A stretch of DNA of 64,000 nt from NCBI GenBank assembly GCA_947381905.1, contig CANCXL010000009.1, forward strand, positions 1 to 64,000. Reading direction: 5' to 3'. The notes beneath the pieces are model-generated. The model did no database searches and was not told where the DNA came from. It saw nothing but the letters and a program-made list of their open reading frames with translations. The position numbers and the translations under genes are program-made. Below are positions 16,134 to 24,066 of this stretch, piece after piece. This DNA is from an uncultured Clostridiaceae bacterium. Lineage in GTDB: Bacteria > Bacillota > Clostridia > TANB77 > CAG-465. Within the stretch, counting starts at the first letter, position 1. Each line of letters begins with the position of its first letter.

Positions 16134-17048
16134 TTATATTCTTGATTTTATATTTCCAAGGTAGTTTTCATTATCTTGCCAATCTGGTCTTACTTTTACC
16201 CATAATTTCAAATTGACTTTATCTTGAAGCATGTCTTCAATATCTATTCTTGCAGATGAACCAATTTTTTTAAGCATCGCTCCATCTTTTCCAATTATTA
16301 TTCCTTTATGTGACATTTTTTCACAAATAATATCTACATCAATATCATAAACAGCTTGCTTTTGTCTATTTTTTCTTTTTTTAAATCTTTGTACCTCAAC
16401 TTTAATTCCGTGTGGAACTTCTTCTTCTAAATTATTTAGTGCTTTCTCACGAATAATTTCTTCTATTATTTCTCTTTCTGTAATATCTGTTATTTCGTCC
16501 TCTTCGTATATTAAGTCTCCCTCTGGTAGGTATTTTATTATTGATTCTTTTAATATATCTAGACCATCTTGCTTATATACAGAAATAGGTATAACTTCCT
16601 TAAATTCTCCACCTATTGATTTGAAATATTCGTCATAAACAGTTATTATTTTTAATATCTTTCCCTTTTCTATTTTATCTATTTTATTAATACATAAAAT
16701 AACATTATTTTTAGTATTTACTATATTTTGCATTATAGTCTCATTTGCTTTATCTATTGTGGGTTTTGTTGCATCTACCATATAAATTATTACATCAACA
16801 GATTGAATAGCTGTATCCACATTTTTCATCATATACTCGCCCATTTTATCTTTGGGAGTATGCACTCCAGGTGTGTCTATAAAAATCATTTGAGAATTTT
16901 CATCTGTAATAATTCCTTTTATATTAAACCTAGTTGTTTGTGGTTTTGGAGTTGTAATTGCCACTTTAAATCCAACTATTTTATTTACTAATGTAGACTT
17001 ACCAGCATTAGGTTTTCCTACTACTGTTACATATCCTGATTTAAACAT
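16134..17048 (-). CDS. era: GTPase Era
   Basis: A 304-residue GTPase that binds the 3' end of 16S rRNA and assists 30S subunit assembly. Visible: GKPNAGKST (P-loop), DTPGVH (G3), NKID (G4) and a C-terminal KH domain with HKGIIIGKDGAMLKKIG. Normal length. The first gene of an operon with yqzL, recO and an anchored protein; its promoter lies at 17072-17100. Confidence 0.96.
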   Translation of the reverse strand: MFKSGYVTVVGKPNAGKSTLVNKIVGFKVAITTPKPQTTRFNIKGIITDENSQMIFIDTPGVHTPKDKMGEYMMKNVDTAIQSVDVIIYMVDATKPTIDKANETIMQNIVNTKNNVILCINKIDKIEKGKILKIITVYDEYFKSIGGEFKEVIPISVYKQDGLDILKESIIKYLPEGDLIYEEDEITDITEREIIEEIIREKALNNLEEEVPHGIKVEVQRFKKRKNRQKQAVYDIDVDIICEKMSHKGIIIGKDGAMLKKIGSSARIDIEDMLQDKVNLKLWVKVRPDWQDNENYLGNIKSRI

Positions 17049-17071
17049 ATTTCTTTTTCCTCCATGAGCCT

Positions 17072-17100
17072 ATTATATCAAAAAAAGAAAAAAAATACAA
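17072..17100 (-). promoter_or_regulatory. Promoter of the era operon
   Basis: Minus strand TTGTAT, 17 bases, TATAAT, shortly upstream of the era start. Confidence 0.6.
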
Positions 17101-17155
17101 TTAAAATTACTATTTATAATTAAGTATTATTTTATTATATATGTTAACATAAAAA

Positions 17156-17184
17156 TTGACATTTATGTAAATTTATGTTATAAT
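17156..17184 (+). promoter_or_regulatory. Consensus promoter of the S1-domain gene
   Basis: TTGACA and TATAAT, both perfect, 17 bases apart. The leader is about 90 bases and contains a small hairpin (GTGGTA/TACCAC near 17242-17258) just before the GGGGG ribosome site. Confidence 0.85.
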
Positions 17185-17278
17185 ATAAGAGCAATGTTTA
17201 TGTTGCAGTGATTTTGGTTGAATATACTAAAATTTTTTTAAGTGGTAAACTATACCACAAGATTAGGGGGTAAATGAA

Positions 17279-18028
17279 ATGAATTTGTTAAAGAGCACAA
17301 TTGGAACGCTTTTAACAAAAGACAAGGAAGTGCAAGCTTTTGTAACAGGATATGATTATGAAACTGGTAATATGATTGCACAAGTTAAGCAAAAGAGAGC
17401 AATTATAGCTCAGGACGATATTACTGTATATCAAAAGGATGATGAAATCCACCAATTATTAGGTACAACAGTAACTTGTACTGTGCTAGGGAAAAACGAA
17501 GATGATGAATTATTGCTTTCCAGAAAGATACAAATGCAAAAGAGAATACGTTCTCATAAAAAAGGAGATGTTGTAATAGGAACTGTTTACTCAGCTTCAG
17601 ACAAAGCTCTATTTTTACATTTTGACGATGGTCTTAGTGGAAGGCTATATACAAACAAACTTACTTCTGCGCAAGTAAAGAGACCTTTAGACATTTATAA
17701 TGTCGGTGATCAAATAAAGTGTGTCATTACAAATGTGCATGAAGACGAAGGATACTTTGACTTATCTAGGCTTGACTTGTACAAACAGGTAAATCTAAAT
17801 CTTCAAATTGGTAACATTATTAAATGTAGAGTTACTAAAAAAGAAGAACAAAACACTGGTTGGTATGTAGAAGTTCTTGCAAATCCTACATATAGTGGTA
17901 TTTTTGATTTAAATAGATATAATCAAAATATCAATTTTAAACCTGGACAAATTGTTGATTTACGTGTTATAAAATTTAAAAACAAAAATCAACTAAAGCT
18001 TCGTACTATTAGCAAAAATGAAGCATAA
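17279..18028 (+). CDS. S1-domain RNA-binding protein
   Basis: A 249-residue protein with S1-type OB folds. A clear S1 domain spans about 95-165 (KKGDVVIGTVYSASDKALFL, later GYFDLSR). A second S1-like unit spans about 170-245 (IGNIIKCRVTKKEE, QLKLRTIS), and a more diverged one fills the N-terminus (AFVTGYDYETGNMIAQV). It resembles short ribosomal S1-like or CvfB-like regulators, but no winged-helix end is evident. Monocistronic with strong promoter and terminator. Likely binds mRNA; the exact role is unknown. Confidence 0.8.
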   Translation: MNLLKSTIGTLLTKDKEVQAFVTGYDYETGNMIAQVKQKRAIIAQDDITVYQKDDEIHQLLGTTVTCTVLGKNEDDELLLSRKIQMQKRIRSHKKGDVVIGTVYSASDKALFLHFDDGLSGRLYTNKLTSAQVKRPLDIYNVGDQIKCVITNVHEDEGYFDLSRLDLYKQVNLNLQIGNIIKCRVTKKEEQNTGWYVEVLANPTYSGIFDLNRYNQNINFKPGQIVDLRVIKFKNKNQLKLRTISKNEA

Positions 18029-18055
18029 AAGTGTTACATCTGTAACACTTTTTTC
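18027..18055 (+). terminator. Terminator of the S1-domain gene
   Basis: AAAGTGTTACA and TGTAACACTTT form an 11-bp stem with a 2-base minimal spacing, followed by TTTTCTTTT. Confidence 0.88.
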
Positions 18056-18118
18056 TTTTGCTTTTATTTAACATTTTTTACTATATTTCATATAATATTA
18101 TATCTAGAGGTGTGTTAT

Positions 18119-18439
18119 ATGAATGATTTATGTGTTGATTTAGCTATAAGACAAAGAAAATGTCAAAATGGAATATCTCTTACTACAGATAACGTTTATA
18201 CAAATGTTGAGGACAACGCAAACTTAATTTTATCTTATGGATATATTTTAAATATAGTATCTAAAAATACAAACGGTATTACTATATCTTTATTTAATGA
18301 CAATCTATTAAATACAATTAAGTTTAATATTCCATATGATACATATAAGACTTTTGATCTTCCTCTTTACAATGGAACCTTTATTTTACTTGTTGGCGCA
18401 GTAAGAAATACATGCCCTTGTGCGACTATATTGAGGTGA
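18119..18439 (+). CDS. Small cysteine-containing unknown protein, first of pair
   Basis: A 106-residue protein. The ATG at 18119 is preferred over an in-frame GTG at 18110 because the AGAGGTG ribosome site overlaps the latter. It has cysteines near both ends (NDLCVDL, RKCQNG, NTCPCAT) around a beta-rich core. The next gene starts 4 bases after its TGA stop and encodes a protein of similar size and layout (N-terminal cysteines, then a N/Q-G-Y-x-L strand), so the two may be distant paralogs acting together. Function unknown. Confidence 0.65.
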   Translation: MNDLCVDLAIRQRKCQNGISLTTDNVYTNVEDNANLILSYGYILNIVSKNTNGITISLFNDNLLNTIKFNIPYDTYKTFDLPLYNGTFILLVGAVRNTCPCATILR

Positions 18440-18443
18440 TGCT

Positions 18444-18722
18444 ATGAACATTAATTTACAAGTAATTGATACTTTTTGCTCAAATTGTCATAAAAATTCT
18501 ATAGAAAAAAATTTAACTATAACCTCTTCTAATATGCAAGTTGAACTTCAAAATGGATATTCTTTATATGTTATAGATAACTTTCCATCTTATTTTACAG
18601 TACTTATACAAAATGGTAATTATGTAATTATACGAAACATATTATATAATGTTGAAACGAGTATACTAATTCCATCAAAATGTACTCATATTGTATCGAT
18701 TACAGGAGAACAAATTGCATAG
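18444..18722 (+). CDS. Small cysteine-containing unknown protein, second of pair
   Basis: A 92-residue protein with a GAGGTGATG ribosome site and start tightly coupled to the preceding gene. It has CSNC near residue 12 and a later lone cysteine; the rest is beta-rich (QNGYSLYVIDNF, YFTVLIQNGNYVIIRN). No signal peptide or membrane segment. A metal-binding or disulfide-bonded small protein is possible; its identity is not recognised. Confidence 0.65.
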   Translation: MNINLQVIDTFCSNCHKNSIEKNLTITSSNMQVELQNGYSLYVIDNFPSYFTVLIQNGNYVIIRNILYNVETSILIPSKCTHIVSITGEQIA

Positions 18723-18726
18723 AAAA

Positions 18727-18752
18727 AAATTAGTGGTCTCCCACTAATTTTT
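18727..18752. terminator. Bidirectional terminator between small-protein pair and smpB
   Basis: AAATTAGTGG and CCACTAATTT form a perfect 10-bp stem with a TCTC loop and A/T runs on both sides. The smpB stop codon lies inside the stem. Confidence 0.85.
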
Positions 18753-19205
18753 AAATGCATTTATTTGTTTTTTAGCCTCTTTTTCTTTTAAAGACTCTCT
18801 TTTATCATATAGTTTTTTACCTTTACATATGCATAGCTCTACTTTAAACCATCTTCCCTTTGTATAAATTCTTGATGGAACTAAAGTATAACCACCTTGT
18901 TTTATATAGTTAAGTATTTTTAGTACTTCTTTTTTATGTAATAATAGTCTCCTATCTCTTAAAGGACTAACATTATAGATATTTCCATGTTCATAAGGAC
19001 TAATATGCATATTTTTAAGCATAACTTCGTTATTTCTAACTAATGCAAAGCTATCCTTTAGGTTTGCCATACCATCTCTTATAGATTTTACTTCTGTTCC
19101 CTTTAATTCAATTCCGCATTCTATTTTATCTATTATATCATATTTAAAATTTATTTCTCTATTTTTTATTTGTACATCGTTTTTGTTTACAAATTGTTTC
19201 TTCAT
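18744..19205 (-). CDS. smpB: SsrA-binding protein SmpB
   Basis: A 153-residue partner of tmRNA in rescue of stalled ribosomes. Family motifs: NREINFKYDIIDKIECGIEL near the start, GTEVKSIRDGMANLKDSF, NMHISPYEHGNIYNVSPLRDRR divided over the middle, and a C-terminal basic tail (GKKLYDKRESLKEKEAKK). Normal length. The tmRNA gene itself was not seen in this window. It lies 11 bases downstream of a secreted-protein gene. Confidence 0.95.
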   Translation of the reverse strand: MKKQFVNKNDVQIKNREINFKYDIIDKIECGIELKGTEVKSIRDGMANLKDSFALVRNNEVMLKNMHISPYEHGNIYNVSPLRDRRLLLHKKEVLKILNYIKQGGYTLVPSRIYTKGRWFKVELCICKGKKLYDKRESLKEKEAKKQINAFKN

Positions 19206-19216
19206 TTATTCTCCTA

Positions 19217-20806
19217 TTAGCTTTTTAAAGTCTCCTTTAATACTTTTTCATATAATTTATTAATTTCAGTATTTTTTGTAGATAAATTTTTTAATTCATT
19301 CTTTAATAGATTATTTAGATTATTAAGTTCTAGCGCTGAATCTATATTATTCTCGTCAATATATTTTTGTAAGTTTTCTGGTAAATCTATATAAATATAT
19401 TTTGTGTAATTAAAGATTTCATTATCTACCTTTACTCCTGAATCTATCTGGCCAATAACAGCTGACATTTTATCATTGCTATCCTTTAAAAGCATATTTA
19501 TATTACTTGTATAAAAATTATATTCTCTTTTTATTGAATCTTTGTATTTTAAATATACTCCATCAACTAACTTGCCATTTTCATCTACTTTATCTTTTCT
19601 TTCTTTTTCTAGCTCCTCTTTAGTTTTTTGTTTTTCTTCTTTCTCTTGTGAATCCTCTATGTTTTCTTTGTTTTCTTCTTTAGAGTCATCATTATTTTTT
19701 TGTTCTTTTTCTTTATTTAGCTCGTCTAATTTTTGTTTTACTTCCTCTTTATTTAATTTTAAATAATCTAAAGTCGCATTTGAAGTTATTGGATATAAAA
19801 CTTTAGTTTCTTCAGTACCATCTTCGTTTTTCTTAGAACTTGTTGAAGATTTAACATATTTTTCCATACTATCTACCATTGTCTTATATTCTGTAGAAAC
19901 ATTAGTAAGATATTTCTCGTAGTCCATGTTTTCTAATGCTTTTTCATATTTATCATTCACTTTAGTTCCTAGATCAATTATATCTGCTTCATTATTTAGG
20001 GAGTTTTTAACCAAATTATTTAAATCCTCTTCTAAAATAAGCGTATTTTTAGCATTGTTTTTTATATCAAATAATCTTGATGAAATCTCACCATATATTT
20101 TTTCTATTTCTGATACATCTTCACCTAAGAATTTTAGTTTTTTTATCTTATCTGCAATATTTTGTAAATTCTGTGTTACTTTCCTAGTTCTATCTTTTAC
20201 ATCATTAATATTTGCTTTTTTATCGTCACTTATATAATCTCTAAAAATATTATTAGTTTGTGTATCAATATAATCTTCAACACTATTTATTTGCGACAAG
20301 TATTGTATACATTTTATAAGTGTAAGCTTTGCTTGTGCTATTGGCATATCCTTATTTATTTTATACTCTTTAGTAGACATTACAATAGCACCTAGATATG
20401 AGTCTGGTATTCTTATTGTTCTATCTTTTACAATATTTCTAATTGAGTATTTGTTTGCAACATCAGATGTAGATATATCTTTTTTTACTCTTAATTTACT
20501 TTCAACAACTGATGTAAGTCCAAATATTGGTGCATCAACATTTAATCTTATAGCCGGATAATAATCAAATTCTCTTTGCACCTTTAAATCATTTATTTTT
20601 TTATCTATGTTAATTATTTTAGTATTAATTTGCTCAATATACTCGTCAACTAATTTTAATATAGTCTCTATTTCTTCTGTTTTAGTTTCATTACTATTGT
20701 TTTGTGTATCTTGCTCTATACTTTCCTCAGCAAATATAGTTGGAGACACTGTTGCTGTTAAAATAGTTATAACTAGTGCTATGAATAAAAATCTAGTTTT
20801 TTTCAT
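19217..20806 (-). CDS. Secreted coiled-coil protein of unknown function
   Basis: A 529-residue exported protein: signal peptide at 1-26 (cleavage likely after VSPTIFA), then largely helical, charged segments with coiled-coil character. A highly charged Glu/Lys/Asn-rich linker spans about 345-400 (EKEEKQKTKEELEKERKDK). No cysteine pair, LPXTG or membrane anchor at the C-terminus. Own promoter at 20833-20861. Linkage with smpB downstream is probably only positional. Confidence 0.7.
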   Translation of the reverse strand: MKKTRFLFIALVITILTATVSPTIFAEESIEQDTQNNSNETKTEEIETILKLVDEYIEQINTKIINIDKKINDLKVQREFDYYPAIRLNVDAPIFGLTSVVESKLRVKKDISTSDVANKYSIRNIVKDRTIRIPDSYLGAIVMSTKEYKINKDMPIAQAKLTLIKCIQYLSQINSVEDYIDTQTNNIFRDYISDDKKANINDVKDRTRKVTQNLQNIADKIKKLKFLGEDVSEIEKIYGEISSRLFDIKNNAKNTLILEEDLNNLVKNSLNNEADIIDLGTKVNDKYEKALENMDYEKYLTNVSTEYKTMVDSMEKYVKSSTSSKKNEDGTEETKVLYPITSNATLDYLKLNKEEVKQKLDELNKEKEQKNNDDSKEENKENIEDSQEKEEKQKTKEELEKERKDKVDENGKLVDGVYLKYKDSIKREYNFYTSNINMLLKDSNDKMSAVIGQIDSGVKVDNEIFNYTKYIYIDLPENLQKYIDENNIDSALELNNLNNLLKNELKNLSTKNTEINKLYEKVLKETLKS

Positions 20807-20832
20807 CTGTACACTCCTTTTTTCGTGATACT

Positions 20833-20861
20833 ATTATACCATGTATTAAGTAATATGTAAA
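20833..20861 (-). promoter_or_regulatory. Promoter of the secreted coiled-coil gene
   Basis: Minus strand TTTACA, 17 bases, TATAAT, about 25 bases upstream of the start codon. Confidence 0.75.
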
Positions 20862-20880
20862 GTTTAGATATATGTATACT

Positions 20881-21750
20881 TTACTTAATATACTGCGAAA
20901 AATGAAAATCTTTAATAGATACATTTTCATATATCTCATTCATTAAATATATTATTTTATTATATATTTTACTATTTCTTTTTAAATAGATCTCATTCTT
21001 ACTTAATGTCATTAATTCTGCAAACATTTCTGCTCTATCTTCTTTTTCTGATGTTTTTGAATACTTTGTAAGAAAATATGCATTTTGATTTTCACTATTT
21101 GATAATACTTTATTATATACAAATTCATCTGTAAGCTTTGATATATCTTCTTGATACTTAAATCCTGATGGATTATATGAATTCCAAGAATAATACAAAT
21201 AATTTGTATTATCTGACATATAATACTCAATTATGTGAAAAAACTCATGATGAAATGCTCTTTCAAAGTTTATATCATTGCTTAAATATATCTTGTATTG
21301 ATTCAAATTATTTTTTGATGCGAGTGCTATATTATTATCATTAAAACTTGATACAAGTATTATACTAAGGCTATATTTCTTTTTAAAGATATCAAACATA
21401 TCATCTGGATATTTTTTTAATGCTTTATATATTATTTTAATATTATTATTTACTATATTAATATCATATTGTACATTTGCATTAACCGACGTTATAGCTG
21501 ATTTTTCTGTATCACCATATTCAATCATAATTCCATATTCATTTTTTAACTTATTTATATAATATTTATTCTCTTGTTCAACACTACTTATTGTGTCTTT
21601 TTGATATAGTATTTCCTCAATACCAGAAGATATATCTAGTTCTTTATATAATAGCAAAGATAAACTAGCAATGCATGAGAATATAATTATATAAGTAAAA
21701 AGTGAAAGTTTTTTCCTTCTTATTCCTCTTCTTTGCATTTTATCCTCCAA
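20881..21750 (-). CDS. Membrane-anchored putative zinc metallopeptidase
   Basis: A 289-residue protein: basic N-terminus, membrane anchor at about 15-38, then an extracellular domain carrying HHEFFHIIEYY (HExxH zinc site) near residue 170 and EDRAEMFAELM near 245, whose glutamate fits the third zinc ligand of gluzincin-like peptidases. The substrate is unknown. It starts right after the stop of the upstream membrane protein at 21751, so the two are translationally coupled and may act together. Confidence 0.75.
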   Translation of the reverse strand: MEDKMQRRGIRRKKLSLFTYIIIFSCIASLSLLLYKELDISSGIEEILYQKDTISSVEQENKYYINKLKNEYGIMIEYGDTEKSAITSVNANVQYDINIVNNNIKIIYKALKKYPDDMFDIFKKKYSLSIILVSSFNDNNIALASKNNLNQYKIYLSNDINFERAFHHEFFHIIEYYMSDNTNYLYYSWNSYNPSGFKYQEDISKLTDEFVYNKVLSNSENQNAYFLTKYSKTSEKEDRAEMFAELMTLSKNEIYLKRNSKIYNKIIYLMNEIYENVSIKDFHFSQYIK

Positions 21751-22779
21751 TTAATCAAAATATTCAATATTTAATGCTTTTAAAATATATTCATATGCTT
21801 CTATTTCTCTTTCTTGAAGCATTGTATTATATCCATCTAAAAATATGTACGATGATATTGAATCTGTTTTATTATTTTTAGACTCTAATATTATTTTTAT
21901 CTTATCTATCTCATTATTTTGATCTATAATTTGTATTTGGTTAATATAATCTACTATTTCCTTTGCATAATCTTCTATAACTCTTTTTTCTATATTATCT
22001 ACAGATTTAGAAATAATTATATTTACTAGATTAACATTATCTATGCTTGCAACTAAAGTCGTATTATCTGTATTAAGACTTTTTATTTTATCATTTATAA
22101 TTTTAATTTTTGTGTTTTTACTTTGAACTAAATACTCATCTTGAATATTATTTATATCATTTATATATACACTAAACTTCCCAGACTTTCCTTCTTTAGT
22201 ATCCTCAACATTAAACACATAACTTGGATTTAATGAACATATATATCTAGAAGATATAATATTAAATCTTGAACTTGATTTATACTCTTCTAAAAAGTAA
22301 CTTTTTAAACTGTTTCTTGCTTTAAAATAATCTAAGTAATTTCCATAAAAAGTACTAGATAAGGCTATTCCTACTATTAACGATATAACAGATATAGTAG
22401 AACATATCATTCTTTCTCTTTTTATTTTCTTTGTTACTCTTTTTCTATTTTTATATAATCTATATATTCTTTTTATGCTCCATCCAAATAGTTCACCTAT
22501 TAAAACAAGAATTGTTATTTTAATAACAGACACTATATTATCATGAAGAATTTTAGGATTTCTCATTTGTAATATTAATATACTTAAAATACATGAAAAA
22601 AAACTAGTCATAGCTCTTTTTCCTAATGTTATTTGACCTAGTGTACCTATAATAATTCCAATAGGAATCATTTTTATATATAAGTTATCTGATAACATAA
22701 GTATTACTAGTAGTATTAATACAACACTATATAGTACAGCTTCAATATATTTCTTTATTTCATTATTTCTCTTTTTCAA
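21751..22779 (-). CDS. Multi-spanning membrane protein of unknown function
   Basis: A 342-residue protein with about four hydrophobic segments in the first 100 residues (LYSVVLILLVILMLS, IPIGIIIGTLGQITLG, FFSCILSILILQM, IKITILVLIGELFGW). A basic loop and a fifth segment follow (about 128-148), then a 190-residue external domain. Upstream partner of the zinc peptidase gene with no intergenic gap. Promoter at 22800-22828. No family recognised. Confidence 0.7.
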   Translation of the reverse strand: MKKRNNEIKKYIEAVLYSVVLILLVILMLSDNLYIKMIPIGIIIGTLGQITLGKRAMTSFFSCILSILILQMRNPKILHDNIVSVIKITILVLIGELFGWSIKRIYRLYKNRKRVTKKIKRERMICSTISVISLIVGIALSSTFYGNYLDYFKARNSLKSYFLEEYKSSSRFNIISSRYICSLNPSYVFNVEDTKEGKSGKFSVYINDINNIQDEYLVQSKNTKIKIINDKIKSLNTDNTTLVASIDNVNLVNIIISKSVDNIEKRVIEDYAKEIVDYINQIQIIDQNNEIDKIKIILESKNNKTDSISSYIFLDGYNTMLQEREIEAYEYILKALNIEYFD

Positions 22780-22799
22780 GGTAATATCACCTCTAATAA

Positions 22800-22828
22800 A
22801 TTATACAGTAAACAAAAAAATATATCAA
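22800..22828 (-). promoter_or_regulatory. Promoter of the membrane protein/peptidase pair
   Basis: Minus strand TTGATA, 17 bases, TATAAT, just upstream of the start at 22779. Confidence 0.7.
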
Positions 22829-22897
22829 TTGCATTATGTTATTTTTTTACCATGAATATTTTTAAAAAATATAAATATAATATTGTGAGGTAAACAT

Positions 22898-24031
22898 ATG
22901 AATAAGATAAAAAAAATATTTTTTATTGTACTTTTATTTTATATACTAAATACTTATAATTTGAATGCCACAAATATAAACTCCCCCGCAGCAGTTGTAA
23001 TTTGTGAAGATACAGGTAGAATCCTTTACAATAAAAATGCTAATGAGCAAAGAAAAATGGCCTCTTTAACAAAACTTATGACCTCTATTTTGCTCGTAGA
23101 AAATTGTAAAATGGATGAAAAAATAATAATAGATAAAAGAGCATGCTATGTTGGTGGATCAGAAGCGGGAATTAAGCCTAACGAAGAAATAACAGCAAAA
23201 GATCTGCTTTATGGTATGCTTCTTCCATCTGGTAATGATTGTGCATTAGAAACTGCATATCACATAGGTGGTTCAGTAGAGGAATTTGCAACTCTTATGA
23301 ATAATAAAGCAAATGAACTTGAACTAAAGTCTACTCATTTTGATAACCCACATGGATTAGACTCAGATACCCACTACACTACTGCATATGAAATGGCTTT
23401 AATAGCAAGATATGCAAAAAAATATGAAGCAATTTCTAGTGCTGTATCAACTCTATCTACAACAGTAAAATTTGGAAGCAGAGATGTTTACTTATCCAAT
23501 ACTAATGCTTTACTTAGAACATATAGTGGAGCAACAGGAATGAAAACTGGTTTTACTAATGGTGCAAATAGATGTCTAGTATCATCTGCAACAAGAGATA
23601 ATTTAAATTTAATTGGTGTTATTCTTGGAAGCGATACTTCTAAAATTCGTTTTGAAGATTCAAAAGTTATATTAGATGAAACTTTTGAAAAATATAAATA
23701 TATGGATATATCTAGTTTTTTAAATATATATATTAATATCCCAATAATTAAAGGTGTAAATAGCGATTATATCAAAAGTTATAGTAATGAGAAATATGAG
23801 GCACTTACAGATGAGGAATATTCTAAACTCTATGTATACGAAAATTTTATACAAAAAATAGAGGCACCAATGTACAAAGGAGATTATATTGGTACATATT
23901 CTCTAATGCTTGGTGAAGAAATACTTTATAAACAGGATTTTTACTTAGAAGAAGATATATTAAAAAAGAACACTTTTGACTACTTAAAATACATATTATC
24001 CAATATGTTTAATAAGTTAGAAAAAATATAG
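22898..24031 (+). CDS. D-alanyl-D-alanine carboxypeptidase (DacF/PBP5 type)
   Basis: A 377-residue secreted enzyme removing the terminal D-Ala from peptidoglycan stem peptides. Signal peptide at 1-24. Catalytic triad motifs: SLTK near 56 (S-x-x-K), SGND near 108 (S-x-N) and MKTGFT near 212 (K-T-G). A C-terminal domain of about 120 residues ends in a possible amphipathic membrane-contact helix (DYLKYILSNMFNKLEKI). GAGGTAA ribosome site. Monocistronic with a strong terminator. Sporulation-type (DacF) or vegetative role cannot be told apart here. Confidence 0.93.
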   Translation: MNKIKKIFFIVLLFYILNTYNLNATNINSPAAVVICEDTGRILYNKNANEQRKMASLTKLMTSILLVENCKMDEKIIIDKRACYVGGSEAGIKPNEEITAKDLLYGMLLPSGNDCALETAYHIGGSVEEFATLMNNKANELELKSTHFDNPHGLDSDTHYTTAYEMALIARYAKKYEAISSAVSTLSTTVKFGSRDVYLSNTNALLRTYSGATGMKTGFTNGANRCLVSSATRDNLNLIGVILGSDTSKIRFEDSKVILDETFEKYKYMDISSFLNIYINIPIIKGVNSDYIKSYSNEKYEALTDEEYSKLYVYENFIQKIEAPMYKGDYIGTYSLMLGEEILYKQDFYLEEDILKKNTFDYLKYILSNMFNKLEKI

Positions 24032-24063
24032 AATAAAGGCTAGGTTTATTCCTAGCCTTTATT
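24032..24063. terminator. Bidirectional terminator between the carboxypeptidase gene and pheT
   Basis: AATAAAGGCTAGG and CCTAGCCTTTATT form a perfect 13-bp stem with a TTTATT loop. Confidence 0.9.
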
Positions 24064-24066
24064 ATT

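Noticed and set aside
18744-19205. tmRNA gene next to smpB
   Set aside because: No tRNA-Ala-like ends or tag-peptide frame could be found in the flanks.
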